In this document: in pieces, positions 28,623-37,885 of the stretch | Position numbering within the stretch: position 1 is the stretch's first letter | Layout of the letters: each line of letters starts with the position of its first letter | Assembly: GCA_001725945.1 (NCBI GenBank) | Contig: LRMT01000170.1 | Coordinates: forward strand, 32,868 to 96,867 | Direction: 5' to 3' | Source: Cupriavidus sp. UYMMa02A | GTDB lineage: Bacteria; Pseudomonadota; Gammaproteobacteria; Burkholderiales; Burkholderiaceae | Length of the DNA: 64,000 bases | Program-made: the position numbers and the translations under genes | The notes under the pieces: model-generated | Database searches by the model: none | The model's input: only the letters and a program-made list of their open reading frames with translations | What the model was told of the DNA's origin: nothing

Positions 28623-29761
28623 TCAGGCCGTAGCGCTCATCACGCCGTCCTTGAGCAGCGCAGCAACCAGGTCCGATTGCGTCACCATGCCGACCACGCG
28701 GTGGTGGTCGTCGAGGACCGGCGCGTGGTGCAGGCCGCCATCGCTGACGCCTGCGCCAGTTCGACCATCGGGCTGGTCGGCCTGCGCGGTGACCACGGCG
28801 CGCGTCATCAGGTCGCGCACGGTGCCCGCCAGCGCCGCGCCCCGGTGTCGCGCTGCGCGGCGAAGAAGTCGCTTTGGGTGATGATCCCCGCGAGGCGGTG
28901 GTGTTCGTCGACGACCGGGAGCGCCTTGATGCGATGCCGCGTGAGCAGGTGCGAAGCTTCACTGGCCGGCTGCTCGGGGCGCACCGTCACCACGTCGCGC
29001 GACATGATGTCCGAGACCAGCACGTTGCCGAAGCGGCGCCGGTAGGCGCGCAGCTGCGCGGCCACCAGGATCGCCTCGAGATCGTCTTCTTCGATGTCGA
29101 GAAACTCGCCGCGTGCCTGCAGCGATTCATGCAGATCCGCACGCGTGAAGCCCAGGCGTTGTCCGGGCGGGACGTCGCTGGTGTGGTGCTGAACCGGCGG
29201 CTCGGGCGGGCGGTGCGGATAGCGCCGCCGCGACAGGTTGTTGAAGGCCAGCGCCATCAGCAATAGCAGCATCGAATTGAACAGCACCGGCACCACCACG
29301 AAGCCAAAGCCGAGCGCACTGACAGCGGGACCGCCGAAGACTGCCGTGATCGCCACCGCGCCGCTGGGCGGGTGCACGCAGCGGAACTGGAACATTACCG
29401 CGATGGCAACTGCGACTGCGGTAGCCGCGGCCAGTCCCTGGTCGGGAATCCACCGCGCGCAGGCCACACCGACCAGCGCCGCGAACAGGTTGCCGCCAAT
29501 GATCGACCATGGCTGGGCAAGCGGGCTGGAAGGCACGGCAAACAGCAGCACGGCCGAAGCGCCCATCGGCGCGACAAACCACGGGTTGAAGCCACCGAGC
29601 GTCTGGTGGCTGATCCACTCGGTGAGGAATAGGCCCAGCAACGCGCCGATGCAGCTCTTGATGCGCTCGGTGCGGCTGGCCGAAACAGGCAACGGGACGA
29701 ATGTGCGCAACCAGGCACGGGCGTTATGTGCAAGTGCAGCGACAGGGGGGGCGGATGGCAT
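28623..29761 (-). CDS. HPP-family membrane protein with two CBS domains (frameshifts)
   Basis: 379 residues. The N-terminal half is an HPP integral membrane domain of four helices with the name-giving motif in FRCVHPPSGAVAITAVFGG. The C-terminal half carries two CBS domains (DIMSRDVVTVRPEQP, LPVVDEHHRLAGIITQSDFF; then DLMTRAVVTAQADQP, HAPVLDDHHRVVGMVTQSDL). One base is missing near 28845. Inside the second CBS domain an extra base (near 28766) and a missing base (near 28750) compensate, garbling about seven residues that should read like MVELAQA. Start at 29761. Such proteins are linked to nitrite or small-solute handling, with CBS sensing nucleotides. Diverges from the ClC gene. Confidence 0.85.
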
Positions 29762-29793
29762 TCGGGACGGGGGCGCGTTGGAATGGTGCGCGT

Positions 29794-29816
29794 AATATAT
29801 CACGGAGTGATATATT
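29794..29816. promoter_or_regulatory. Perfect 10-bp palindrome in the HPP/ClC divergent promoter
   Basis: AATATATCAC - GGA - GTGATATATT, with exact arms, in the 137-base gap between two divergent genes that both encode membrane proteins with paired CBS domains. It is 33 bases from one start and 82 from the other. Very probably an operator for a dimeric repressor or activator; which one is not known. Confidence 0.65.
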
Positions 29817-29898
29817 TGGCCGCCTCCGGCAGAGTCCGTGTTTCGCGAAAGCTCCGCGTTGATTTTTGCCGCACCGCACAAGAGCCCTTGGAGCCCCC

Positions 29899-31646
29899 AT
29901 GCATTCCGAAAAACGTGACTATGCCGTCAGTCACCACCTGTTGCTGCTATGCGGCATCGCATTGCTGATCGGCGTCGTGAGCACGCTGGCCGCCGACGTG
30001 CTGCTCAAGCTGATCCGCTTCTTCACCAACCTGTTCTTCTACCAGACGCTGTCGCTTGCCGAGCATTCGCCGGCGCAGCATACGCTGGGTGCTTGGGTCA
30101 TCGTCGTGCCGATGCTCGGCGGCCTCATCGTCGGCCTGATGGCCCGCTACGGCAGCGACAAGATCCGCGGCCACGGCATTCCGGAAGCGATCGAGGCGGT
30201 GCTGTTCGGCAAGAGCAAGATGTCGCCGCGCGTGGCGGTGCTCAAGCCGTTGTCGTCGGGCATTGTGATCGGCAGCGGCGGCCCGTTCGGCGCTGAGGGG
30301 CCGATCATCATGACCGGCGGCTCGCTTGCGTCGCTGCTCGCGCAGTACCTGCATCTCACGGCCGGCGAACGCAAGTCGCTGCTGGTGGCGGGTGCCTCCG
30401 CCGGCATGACCGCCATCTTCGGCACGCCCGTGGCGGCCGTGCTGCTGGCCATCGAACTGCTGCTGTTCGAACTGCGTCCGCGCAGCCTGCTGCCGGTCGC
30501 GCTCGCCTGCGCGGTGGCGGGGTTCCTGCGGCCGTTCTTCTTCGAAGCGGGCCCGCTGTTCCCGCTGCAGACTGCGCCGGCCGCCCGGTGGCGCTGGGCT
30601 CCTGCGTGCTGGCCGGGCTGTTGTGCGGCGCACTGGGCGCCGCGCTCACGCTTGCGCTGTACCGGACCGAAGACGCGTTCTCGCGGCTGCCGGTGCACTG
30701 GATGTGGTGGCCCGCCATCGGCGGCCTGCTGGTCGGCATCGGCGGCTATTTCGAGCCGCGCGCGCTCGGCGTTGGCTATGACGTGATCGGCGACCTGCTC
30801 AACAACCACCTTGCGATCAGCGTGGCGGTGGCGCTGCTAGTGGTCAAGGCGCTGATCTGGATTGCTGCGCTCGGTTCCGGTACCTCCGGTGGGGTGCTCG
30901 CACCGCTGCTGATGCTCGGCGCGGGCCTGGGCACGGTGCTGGCGCCGTGGCTGCCGGGCGGCTCGCCGCAGCTCTGGGCACTGGTGTGCATGGCGGGCGT
31001 GCTCGGCAGTGTGCTCGGCGCGCCGCTTACGGCCATCGTGTTCGCATTCGGGCTGACGCACAATACCGAGGCGCTGCTGCCGCTGCTGCTGACCACCGCC
31101 GTGGCCTACGGCTTCTCGGTGCTGACCATGAAGCGCTCGATCATGACCGAGAAAATCGCGCGGCGCGGCCTGCATATCTATCGCGAATACAGCGTCGATC
31201 CGCTCGAGCGCGCCCACGTGGCCGAGCTGATGACGCGCGACGTCATCACGATCGAAGCGGACCTTAGCGTGGCCGAGGCGACCGCGCGCTACTTCGGCGA
31301 GCACGCCGCGCACCGCGCGTATCCCGTGGTATCGGGCGGCCGCGTGCTCGGCATGCTGGACCGCGCCACGGTGCGCGGTGCCGCGGCGGGATCGGCACCG
31401 GCCGGCCTGCGCTGCCGTGACCTGCTGGTGGCACAAGCGCAGGTACTGGTGCCGGCCCAGACCGCGCGCGCGGCGGCGGGCAGCATGGCCGCGTCGAGCG
31501 TGGCGCGGCTGCCGGTGGTGGAGAGCCTCGACACCATGCGGCTGGTCGGCATCGTCTCGCTGCGAGACCTGCTGCAGCCAAGTGGCCAGGTCTTCCACGA
31601 GGAATTCCGGCGCGAGCGCCTGCGCGGCTCGCAACTGGCCAGCTGA
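29899..31646 (+). CDS. ClC-type chloride channel/antiporter with two CBS domains (one frameshift)
   Basis: 582 residues. The membrane part has the three ion-path motifs: GHGIPEAIEAV (GSGIP position), GSGGPFGAEGPIIMTGG with the gating glutamate, and GSGTSGGVLAPLLMLG. About ten further helices follow. Two C-terminal CBS domains run from AHVAELMTRDVITIEADLSV to VGIVSLRDLLQPSG. A base is missing near 30580, before VALGSCVLAG. Start at the ATG at 29899 (MHSEKRDYAVSHH). Presence of the gating glutamate favours H+/Cl- exchange; a fluoride exporter is less likely. Confidence 0.9.
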
Positions 31647-31664
31647 GCGCTGCAGCTGCAGCTA

Positions 31665-32087
31665 CTACAGCTTGTAGGTCGACAGCAGGATGCTGGTCTC
31701 GGTCGCGCTGATGCCGTCGATCAGCCGGATGCGGTCCAGCGTGCGGTCGAACGCTTCGAGCGTGTCGGCGCGCAGCTCCGCAATGATGTCCCAGCGGCCA
31801 TTGGTGGTGTGCAGTGCCTGCACATTCGGCTCGCCGCGCAAGGCCTGCAACACTGTGCGGGCCTTGTTGCCTTCCACCGCCACCGTCATCCACGCGCGGA
31901 TGCGGTGCGGCTCGGCATCCGGCCGTAGCCGCACCGTGTAACCGACGATCAGTCCTTCCTTTTCCAGTTTGTCGATGCGGTTCTGCACCGTCGCGCGCGA
32001 CACGCGCAGCGCCTGTGCCAGCGCCGTGACCGGCGTGCGCGCGTTGTCGCGCAGCAGCGAGAGCAGTTGGTGATCGATGGCATCCAT
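31665..32087 (-). CDS. Lrp/AsnC-family regulator
   Basis: 140 residues: N-terminal HTH (TPVTALAQALRVSRATVQNRIDKL) and a C-terminal RAM effector domain (ending GISATETSILLSTYKL). Intact. It is divergent from the arginine/citrulline hydrolase and cyclodeaminase genes, so it probably controls them in response to an amino acid such as arginine or ornithine. The intergenic 159 bases hold an AT-rich stretch (ttggctattagttaac-like) that could carry its sites. Confidence 0.9.
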   Translation of the reverse strand: MDAIDHQLLSLLRDNARTPVTALAQALRVSRATVQNRIDKLEKEGLIVGYTVRLRPDAEPHRIRAWMTVAVEGNKARTVLQALRGEPNVQALHTTNGRWDIIAELRADTLEAFDRTLDRIRLIDGISATETSILLSTYKL

Positions 32088-32246
32088 GGGGCTGGCATTT
32101 CGCTATTAGTGGCTGGCGATTTGTACATCCGGCAAACCAAATTGCGCAAGTTGCTGGCTATTAGTTAACACCGGCTTCTCCCAGAATGCAATCAACAACA
32201 GCCGCGCCGCAGCCGTAGCCGCTGCCGATGCCACCAAGGAGCCGCC

Positions 32247-33128
32247 GTGATCACCACCCCTACCATCCTGCTTGTCGAACCCACGTTCTACGATGTGTCC
32301 TACAGCATCAATCCGTGGATGGATCCGCAAGCGTGGGCGCGCGATCCGCACGGCATGCACCGCAATGCGAGCCAGGCCTTCGACGCGCTGCATGACGCGC
32401 TGCGGCTGGCCGGCTTCGCGGTCGAACTCGCGCCGGGCTTTCCGGGCGTGCCGGACATGGTGTTCCCGGCCAACGCCGCCGTGGTGCTGGACGGCCGTGT
32501 CGTGCTGGCGCGCTTCCGCTATCCGCAGCGGCGCGGGGAAGAAGCGCCGTTCGCGAGCATCTTCGAAAGCCTGCGCCAGCGCGGGCTGGTCGACGAAGTT
32601 CTGCAGCTACCGGCGGATTGCTACCAGGAAGGCGCGGGCGACTGCATCTGGGACGCGAGCCGCGGACACTTCTGGGCCGGATTCGGCCCGCGATCGTCGC
32701 GCGAGGCGGCCGATGCCATGTCCGCGCATTTTGGTCGCGAAGTGGTGGCGCTGGAACTGGCCACCGAGCACAGCTACCACCTTGACGTCTGCTTCTGCCC
32801 GCTGTCGGGCGGCGAGGTGCTGTACTACCCGCCGGCCTTCAGCGAAGCGTCGCTGCGCGAACTGCGCGCACGCGTGCCCGCCAGCCTGCGCATCGAGGCG
32901 ACCGAGGACGACCTGCGCCACTTCAGCGTGAACGCCGTCAACCTGCATGACCAGGTCGTCATGACGCGCACCACGCCGCATCTGCGTGCCGAACTGGGCG
33001 GGCGCGGCTACCAGTTGCGTGAAGTGGATCTGTCGCCCTTCATGCTGTCGGGCGGCGGCGCCTATTGCATGACCTTGCGGCTCGACCGCAGCAGCGGGGC
33101 GGTCACGACCGCGCGCGCTGCCGCGTGA
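32247..33128 (+). CDS. Amidinotransferase-superfamily hydrolase (arginine deiminase/DDAH/CtlX-like)
   Basis: 293 residues, intact. The catalytic set of the guanidino-modifying fold is present: aspartate in GVPDMVFPANAAV, acidic pair in EGAGDCIWD, histidine in EHSYHLDVCFCPL and the nucleophilic cysteine in GGGAYCMTLRL near the C-terminus. The family hydrolyses arginine, dimethylarginine or citrulline. The next gene makes proline from ornithine, so a citrulline- or arginine-to-ornithine route fits well. It follows GGAGCC before the GTG at 32247. Confidence 0.85.
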   Translation: MITTPTILLVEPTFYDVSYSINPWMDPQAWARDPHGMHRNASQAFDALHDALRLAGFAVELAPGFPGVPDMVFPANAAVVLDGRVVLARFRYPQRRGEEAPFASIFESLRQRGLVDEVLQLPADCYQEGAGDCIWDASRGHFWAGFGPRSSREAADAMSAHFGREVVALELATEHSYHLDVCFCPLSGGEVLYYPPAFSEASLRELRARVPASLRIEATEDDLRHFSVNAVNLHDQVVMTRTTPHLRAELGGRGYQLREVDLSPFMLSGGGAYCMTLRLDRSSGAVTTARAAA

Positions 33129-33168
33129 CCCTGCGATACAGACGCTACAGACGAATCCGGAGACCATC

Positions 33169-34241
33169 ATGAAAGAGACTGCGATGACGCGCTTCCTTGA
33201 TGCCACCGATGTCGCCCGGCTGGTCGGCGCGATCGGCGTGCCGGCCGCCATCATGCAACTGGCCGATCACGTGCGGCAGGATTTCCTGCGCTGGGAGCAA
33301 TTCGAGAAATCGGCCCGGCTGGCGAGCCATTCCCCGCTTGGCGTGATCGAGCTGATGCCGGTCACCGACGGCGTGCAGTACGCGTTCAAGTACGTCAACG
33401 GCCATCCGCGCAATGCGCGCCTGGCGATGCCGACGGTGATGCCTTCGGCGTGCTGGCCGAGGTCGAGTCCGGCTTTCCGCTGATGCTGGCCGACCTGACC
33501 CTTGGCACGGCGCTGCGCACGGCGGCTACTTCGGCACTGGCCGCCCGCGCGATGGCGCGCCCGGATAGTGCGGTGATGGCGTTGATCGGCAACGGCGCAC
33601 AGGCTGAATTCCAGGCGCTGGCCTTCCATGCCGTGCTGGGCGTGCGCGAGGTGCGCGCCTATGACATCGACCGTGAAGCTACAGCCCGGCTGGCACGCAA
33701 CCTGGCGGGCATTCCCGAACTGTCCATTGTTCCCGTCGAAACCGTTCATGCGGCGCTGGCCGGCGCGGACATCGTTTCCACCGTCACCGCCGACAAGACG
33801 CGCGCCACCATCCTGACGCCGGACATGGTACGGCCGGGCATGCACCTGAACGCCGTGGGCGGCGACTGCCCGGGCAAGACGGAACTGCATCCGGACATCC
33901 TGCGCCGCGCGCGCATCGTGGTCGAGTACGAACCGCAGACGCGGCTCGAGGGCGAGATCCAGCAGCTTCCTGATGCCCCGGTCACCGAATTCTGGCAGGT
34001 GCTGTCAGGAAAGATGCCCGGACGCGCCGCCGCGGACGAGGTGACGATCTTCGATTCGGTCGGGTTTGCGCTGGAGGACTACTCGGCGCTGCGTTGGCTG
34101 TACGCTGCCGCACGGTCGCGCCATGCGGGCCGGCATGTGGAACTGGTCGCGATGCCGCCGGACCCGCGCAATCTCTATGGCTGGATGATGGAAACGCAGA
34201 CGCCGCGCGCGGCGGCATCGCAGGAAGCGGCGCTGGCCTGA
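33169..34241 (+). CDS. Ornithine cyclodeaminase (one frameshift)
   Basis: Converts ornithine to proline and ammonia with NAD+ as catalytic cofactor; 357 residues. N-terminal substrate part (MTRFLDATDVARLV, VQYAFKYVNGHP) and Rossmann part (VMALIGNGAQAEFQ, then ADIVSTVTADK and GMHLNAVGGDCPGKTEL). A base is missing near 33441, where MPTVMAFGVLAEV should read. Starts 40 bases after the hydrolase in the same operon. The related mu-crystallin/alanine dehydrogenase group is the alternative, but the neighbour supports ornithine. Confidence 0.88.
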
Positions 34242-34285
34242 CCCGCTTTCCGGATAAGCGACGGTATCGGAGAATAGCGGGCGAT

Positions 34286-34881
34286 TCAGCTGGCCCGGCC
34301 CATCATCAACTGCGCGCGCAGGAAGCCCTTGACCTCTTCAAGCGATGGCGTTTTCAGGAACACCATGACGCCCCAGTGCTGCAGGGCGTCGGCGACGCCG
34401 TCGTAGGCCTGGCGGTTGGTGATGACGGCAAAGACCACGTGCAAGCTCGCGAAGAAGTTCTGCAGCTTTTCGATGGTCGCGGATTCGACGTCATTGAGCT
34501 CTTCGACGTAATAGAGCACTACGCGTGGGTGCGCACTGACCGAGGCGATGACAGTGTCGAGCACATCTTCCACCACCGCGGCGCGCAGCGGCAGGCCCCA
34601 CTTGCTGAGCTGGCCGTGGATGCGCTGTGCTTCCTGGTGATTCGGGTGGAACACCACCAGATCGAGTTCATGCTCGGCCGGCGGGGAATTGCGACCCGGG
34701 TGGCCAGCAGGTTGTGAACGGTTTCCTTGTGGATGCGCCGGTGGCCGCCATTGGTCTTCCACGCGCCGAGCTCTCCACGCTCGACCATCTTTTGAACGGT
34801 TCCTAGCGAGACATTCAGGAGCTTCGCCGCGGTGCGCGTACTGTAATAGGCCTTTTCGGCCACAGCAGTATTCTTTGGCAT
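34286..34881 (-). CDS. HTH (excisionase/MerR-like) regulator with receiver-like C-terminal domain (one frameshift)
   Basis: 198 residues after repair. The N-terminal 65 residues form a helix-turn-helix of the excisionase type (STRTAAKLLNVSLGTVQKMV, then GGHRRIHKETV). The remaining 120 residues look like a response-regulator receiver fold (LDLVVFHPNHQEAQRIHGQL, VVLYYVEELNDVES, GVMVFLKTPSLEEVKGFL) but without an obvious phosphorylatable aspartate after the third strand. One base is missing near 34685. It lies just before the exopolysaccharide locus and is transcribed away from it, so it may control it; this is inference. Confidence 0.75.
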
Positions 34882-35435
34882 GGATGCATTTCCCGTAATT
34901 AATGAGAGAAAAAAGGACTGCACTCGTGTGGTGCCTGCACCAGCTTTCCCGACTTCCGGGAGGCTGGCCCTTGCCGCCGCATGGCGGCTCCCCCCGACTG
35001 GACTGCGCCACCGTAGCCTTGGTTCCTCAATTACCTGCCATCCGCCCCGACCGACGGGCGGGCGCCACGCGGGCGTGGCCATGGCCAAGGAGCCTTCTAC
35101 GTAAATCCCCCGTACGGGGGATGTGACAACGGGAATGATATGCCTTCTTGCGCAAAGTGCGAGAGTCTGTCACGTATTATTACGATCTAGTTCCAACACT
35201 TCTATGACTTACCGCACATTTGAAGTTTTGAATGTGCTAGCGCCCCCGGGTGTCGCAACACACCGGGGGCGCTTGAAGGCTGCAAGGAAGGGGGAAGATC
35301 GCCCGGCCAGCCTCGTTCTCCGGGGCCAACACGGTTCAGGGCTGCCGGGCGAATTCAGTACAGGTCGGGCGGGGGGCAGAAAAAAGGGCACCTATGGCAC
35401 GGGTATCCACGGCACCTTGAAACCTATGGGAGCAC
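34882..35435. other. Long intergenic region upstream of the HTH gene, no gene seen
   Basis: 554 bases without a convincing coding frame. It contains the promoter of the HTH regulator, an AT-rich stretch near 35145-35215, and one strong hairpin at 35240-35272 listed separately. Nothing like a tRNA or known riboswitch was recognised. Confidence 0.5.
35240..35272. terminator. Strong GC hairpin in the gap before the EPS locus
   Basis: gcgcccccgg - 13 bases - ccgggggcgc, a 10-bp perfect stem that a gtgt/acac pairing inside extends with one bulge. No T-run on either side. A terminator or structured leader; no gene reads into it directly from the plus strand. Confidence 0.5.
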
Positions 35436-35645
35436 TCAGGAGTAGGTCTTGACCAGCTTGGCCTTGAGCGGCCAGCGCTTGGCGGCCAGAATCCAGATGC
35501 ACAGCAGCGGCCCCACGATGGGCACCAGTGACAGGTAGGCATACGCCGGCGAGAAGTGAGCTTGCCGAAATACCCGCTGGAACGGCACGAACCACGCCAG
35601 TTCGAACATCAGCAGGGCAAGCAGAAGGGCGGGCATGCTGTTCAT
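35436..35645 (-). CDS. Small membrane protein, unknown
   Basis: 69 residues, intact, with two hydrophobic segments (ALLLALLMFELAWFVPF and YLSLVPIVGPLLCIWILA) joined by a short polar turn, and a basic C-terminus (KRWPLKAKLVK). Probably an inner-membrane protein with both ends in the cytoplasm. No family recognised. Transcribed opposite to the EPS genes. Confidence 0.6.
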   Translation of the reverse strand: MNSMPALLLALLMFELAWFVPFQRVFRQAHFSPAYAYLSLVPIVGPLLCIWILAAKRWPLKAKLVKTYS

Positions 35646-36299
35646 TGAAAAAGGGGCTGTTTCTGGTCGCTGTTCCGTCGATTATGAGAACGGCTTTTGT
35701 GCACCGCACTCCCCACTTGAGAGGGGTTAAGACGGGAATCATGCCCTAGCGCCTGGTGGCGCCCTCCAGGCGGCGGATAGAAAACGAGGCAATCCAAGGG
35801 CCCGTAGCCATTTTTGGCACTTTTCTGGCACTTTTGATATTGCTTCGCCTGTTCCGGGCGCCGCGGTTCAGACAACGTCGCGCCTTCGCAACTCACCCGT
35901 TTGGGTATTGCTAGGCTTCCGGTCTCCTGCGACAACAGGCGCCACGCGGATAGCAGGGCAGCGCGGCAATGTTGTGTCAGCCAGACATGAGTTGGCACCG
36001 TTGCAATGCGGGAAAACCCATGGCTACTCAAGGGTCGAAATGCTAAAATAGCTAAATTCGCAAAAATTGCGTCAACGTTAGATGCAATGCAGATCCAGGC
36101 GGCCGCCACGCGGAGGATAGGCAGAACAGCCAATCCATGTTGCTGGGTAAGGAGTAGGTGGAAGCCGGGCAGTCCGGCCTTGCACCAGGCACGCCGGGAA
36201 GACATGCAAAGCGTTGTACAGATGCCGCTGCCATAGCGACCGGCAAGCGCATTGCTTCAAACGTCTTCGGCGTCATGTCAACCTTTGAAGACGTATTGA
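35646..36299. other. 654-base leader/promoter region of the EPS operon, no gene seen
   Basis: No convincing coding frame. AT-rich, promoter-like sequence lies around 36040-36080 (with CGCAA-AAA-TTGCG at 36059-36071). A direct repeat of ggcacttttctggcactttt is at 35814-35839. The end carries the hairpin over the wza ribosome-binding site. Transcription from here would read wza-wzb-wzc. Confidence 0.5.
36261..36294 (+). promoter_or_regulatory. Hairpin covering the wza ribosome-binding site
   Basis: acgtcttc (36261-36268) pairs exactly with gaagacgt (36287-36294) across an 18-base loop. The GAAG of the right arm is the only Shine-Dalgarno-like sequence before the ATG at 36300. The stem could therefore hold translation of the first EPS gene in check. 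Role inferred. Confidence 0.45.
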
Positions 36300-37432
36300 A
36301 TGCTGTCAACACTTTTGAGTGTCCGTCGAAGACTGGTCGCTATCGCCTTGGTTCCCGTGCTGGCATCGTGCGCGCTGGCGCCGGGCATGCGCTTTGATCC
36401 TCAGCGGCCGCTGAATCCGGAAGATCCGAATCGGTCCCGAAGGTGACGCCCATCACGCCGGAGCTGGTCAGGGCGCAGAAGGCCGCGGCCCGGCCGACCA
36501 ATGAAGGCGTCGAAGAACTGTTTGGCACGCCGCAGCCGTATACGATTGGCGCGGGGGACATCTTGTCCATCGTGGTGTGGGACCATCCCGAGCTGGTTTT
36601 CCCGACGCAGACCTATTCGATTGGCGCCGCGTATGACATCCCCAACTACAGTGGTGCTGCCAACGTACCGGGCTATGTTGTCAGTCCGGCCGGCACCATC
36701 CAGTTCCCCTATGCGGGCGTGGTAAAGGTCGTTGGCAAGACACCAGATCAGGTCCGCGGTGAGCTGAGTGTCGCGCTCAAGAACATCGTCACCATGCCCC
36801 AGCTCACGGTTCGCGTGCTTGCCTACCGCAGCAAGCGGGTCTACCTGGACGGCGAAGTCAAAGTCGCGGGACCGCAGAACATCGATGACGTGCCCATGAC
36901 CCTGGTGGAGGCGCTGAATCGTGCCGGCGGGATCAACGTCCTCACTGGCGACAACAGCCGCGTTCGCATTACGCGTGGTGGCAAGAATTACTACGTCAAT
37001 ATGCCCGCCATGCTGCAGCAAGGCGTTGATCCTGCAAATGTCCTACTTCGCTCCGGCGACATCGTTCGCGTGGAACAGCGCGAGGACAGCAAGGTGTTTG
37101 TCGCGGGTGAAGTGGTAAGGCCATCTACCGTACTGCCGCGCAACGGCCGCCTGACGCTGAATGAGGCGATTGGGGAAGTTGGAGGGCTGAATCCGATCTC
37201 TGCCGATGCCAAGGAAGTCTACGTTATCCGTAAGAGCACTGACGGCGAGGCGGAAGTATTCCACCTTGACGGCAAATCGCCTGTGTCGTTGGCCTTGGCT
37301 GAAGCATTTGAGCTGAAGCCCAAAGACGTGGTGTACGTGGACGCCGCTGGGGTGGTGCGTTGGAGCCGCGTAATCAACCAATTGATTCCGAGCGCCAACT
37401 TCTTCAATTCGACTGCGAATACGCTGAAATGA
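36300..37432 (+). CDS. wza: Wza-type outer-membrane polysaccharide export lipoprotein (one frameshift)
   Basis: Forms the outer-membrane channel for exopolysaccharide. 377 residues from the ATG at 36300: signal peptide with lipobox VLASC (cysteine near 22), PES domain (YTIGAGDILSIVVWDHPELV, SPAGTIQFPYAGVVKVVGKT), then two SLBB domains (RVYLDGEVKVAGPQNI, KVFVAGEVVRPSTVLPRNG). A base is missing near 36428, in NPEDPESVPKVTPITP, so a shorter frame starting at 36443 is misleading. Its stop overlaps wzb (ATGA at 37429). Confidence 0.9.
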
Positions 37433-37865
37433 TTAAACGCGTGCTTGTTGTTTGCATTGGGAATATTGTCGCAGTCCGATGGCGGAGGGGCTGCTGCGCC
37501 AGGAATTGCCGGAGTTGGATGTCTTCTCTGCCGGAATTGGCGCACTGGTGGGCAAGCCTGCCGATGCTACCGCTATTGAGCTTGCCACCGAGACCGGCGT
37601 AGATATCTCGCAGCACCGTGCTCAACAGCTCACTAGCGTGCTTGCCAGCCACGCGGACCTGATTCTTGTGATGGATAGCGAACAGAAGCGTGAGATTCAG
37701 CGGCGCCATCCGGCTGCATCCGGTAAGGTCTTCCGCCTCGGCGAAATTGGCAAGTTCGATATTGCCGACCCTTATCGCAAGCCACGGGCTGCGTTTGAAC
37801 ATTCCTTTCAACTCATCCAGCAGGGCGTGAGTGCGTGGGTGCCCCGTATTCGGGCACTCGCTTAA
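37429..37865 (+). CDS. wzb: Low-molecular-weight protein tyrosine phosphatase Wzb (one frameshift)
   Basis: 145 residues. It dephosphorylates the C-terminal tyrosines of Wzc, which cycles polymer assembly. The active-site loop should read CIGNICRSPMAEG (CX5R); one T is missing near 37468-37470. The general acid region is DPYRKPRAAFEHSF with the aspartate near 117. Start ATG overlaps the wza stop; wzc follows after 20 bases. Confidence 0.9.
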
Positions 37866-37885
37866 CAGCATTGGCAGTTTGACAT

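Noticed and set aside
35814..35840. Possible sigma-54 promoter tggcac...ttgct in the EPS leader
   Set aside because: The distance between the GG and GC elements is 13 bases, not the required 10.
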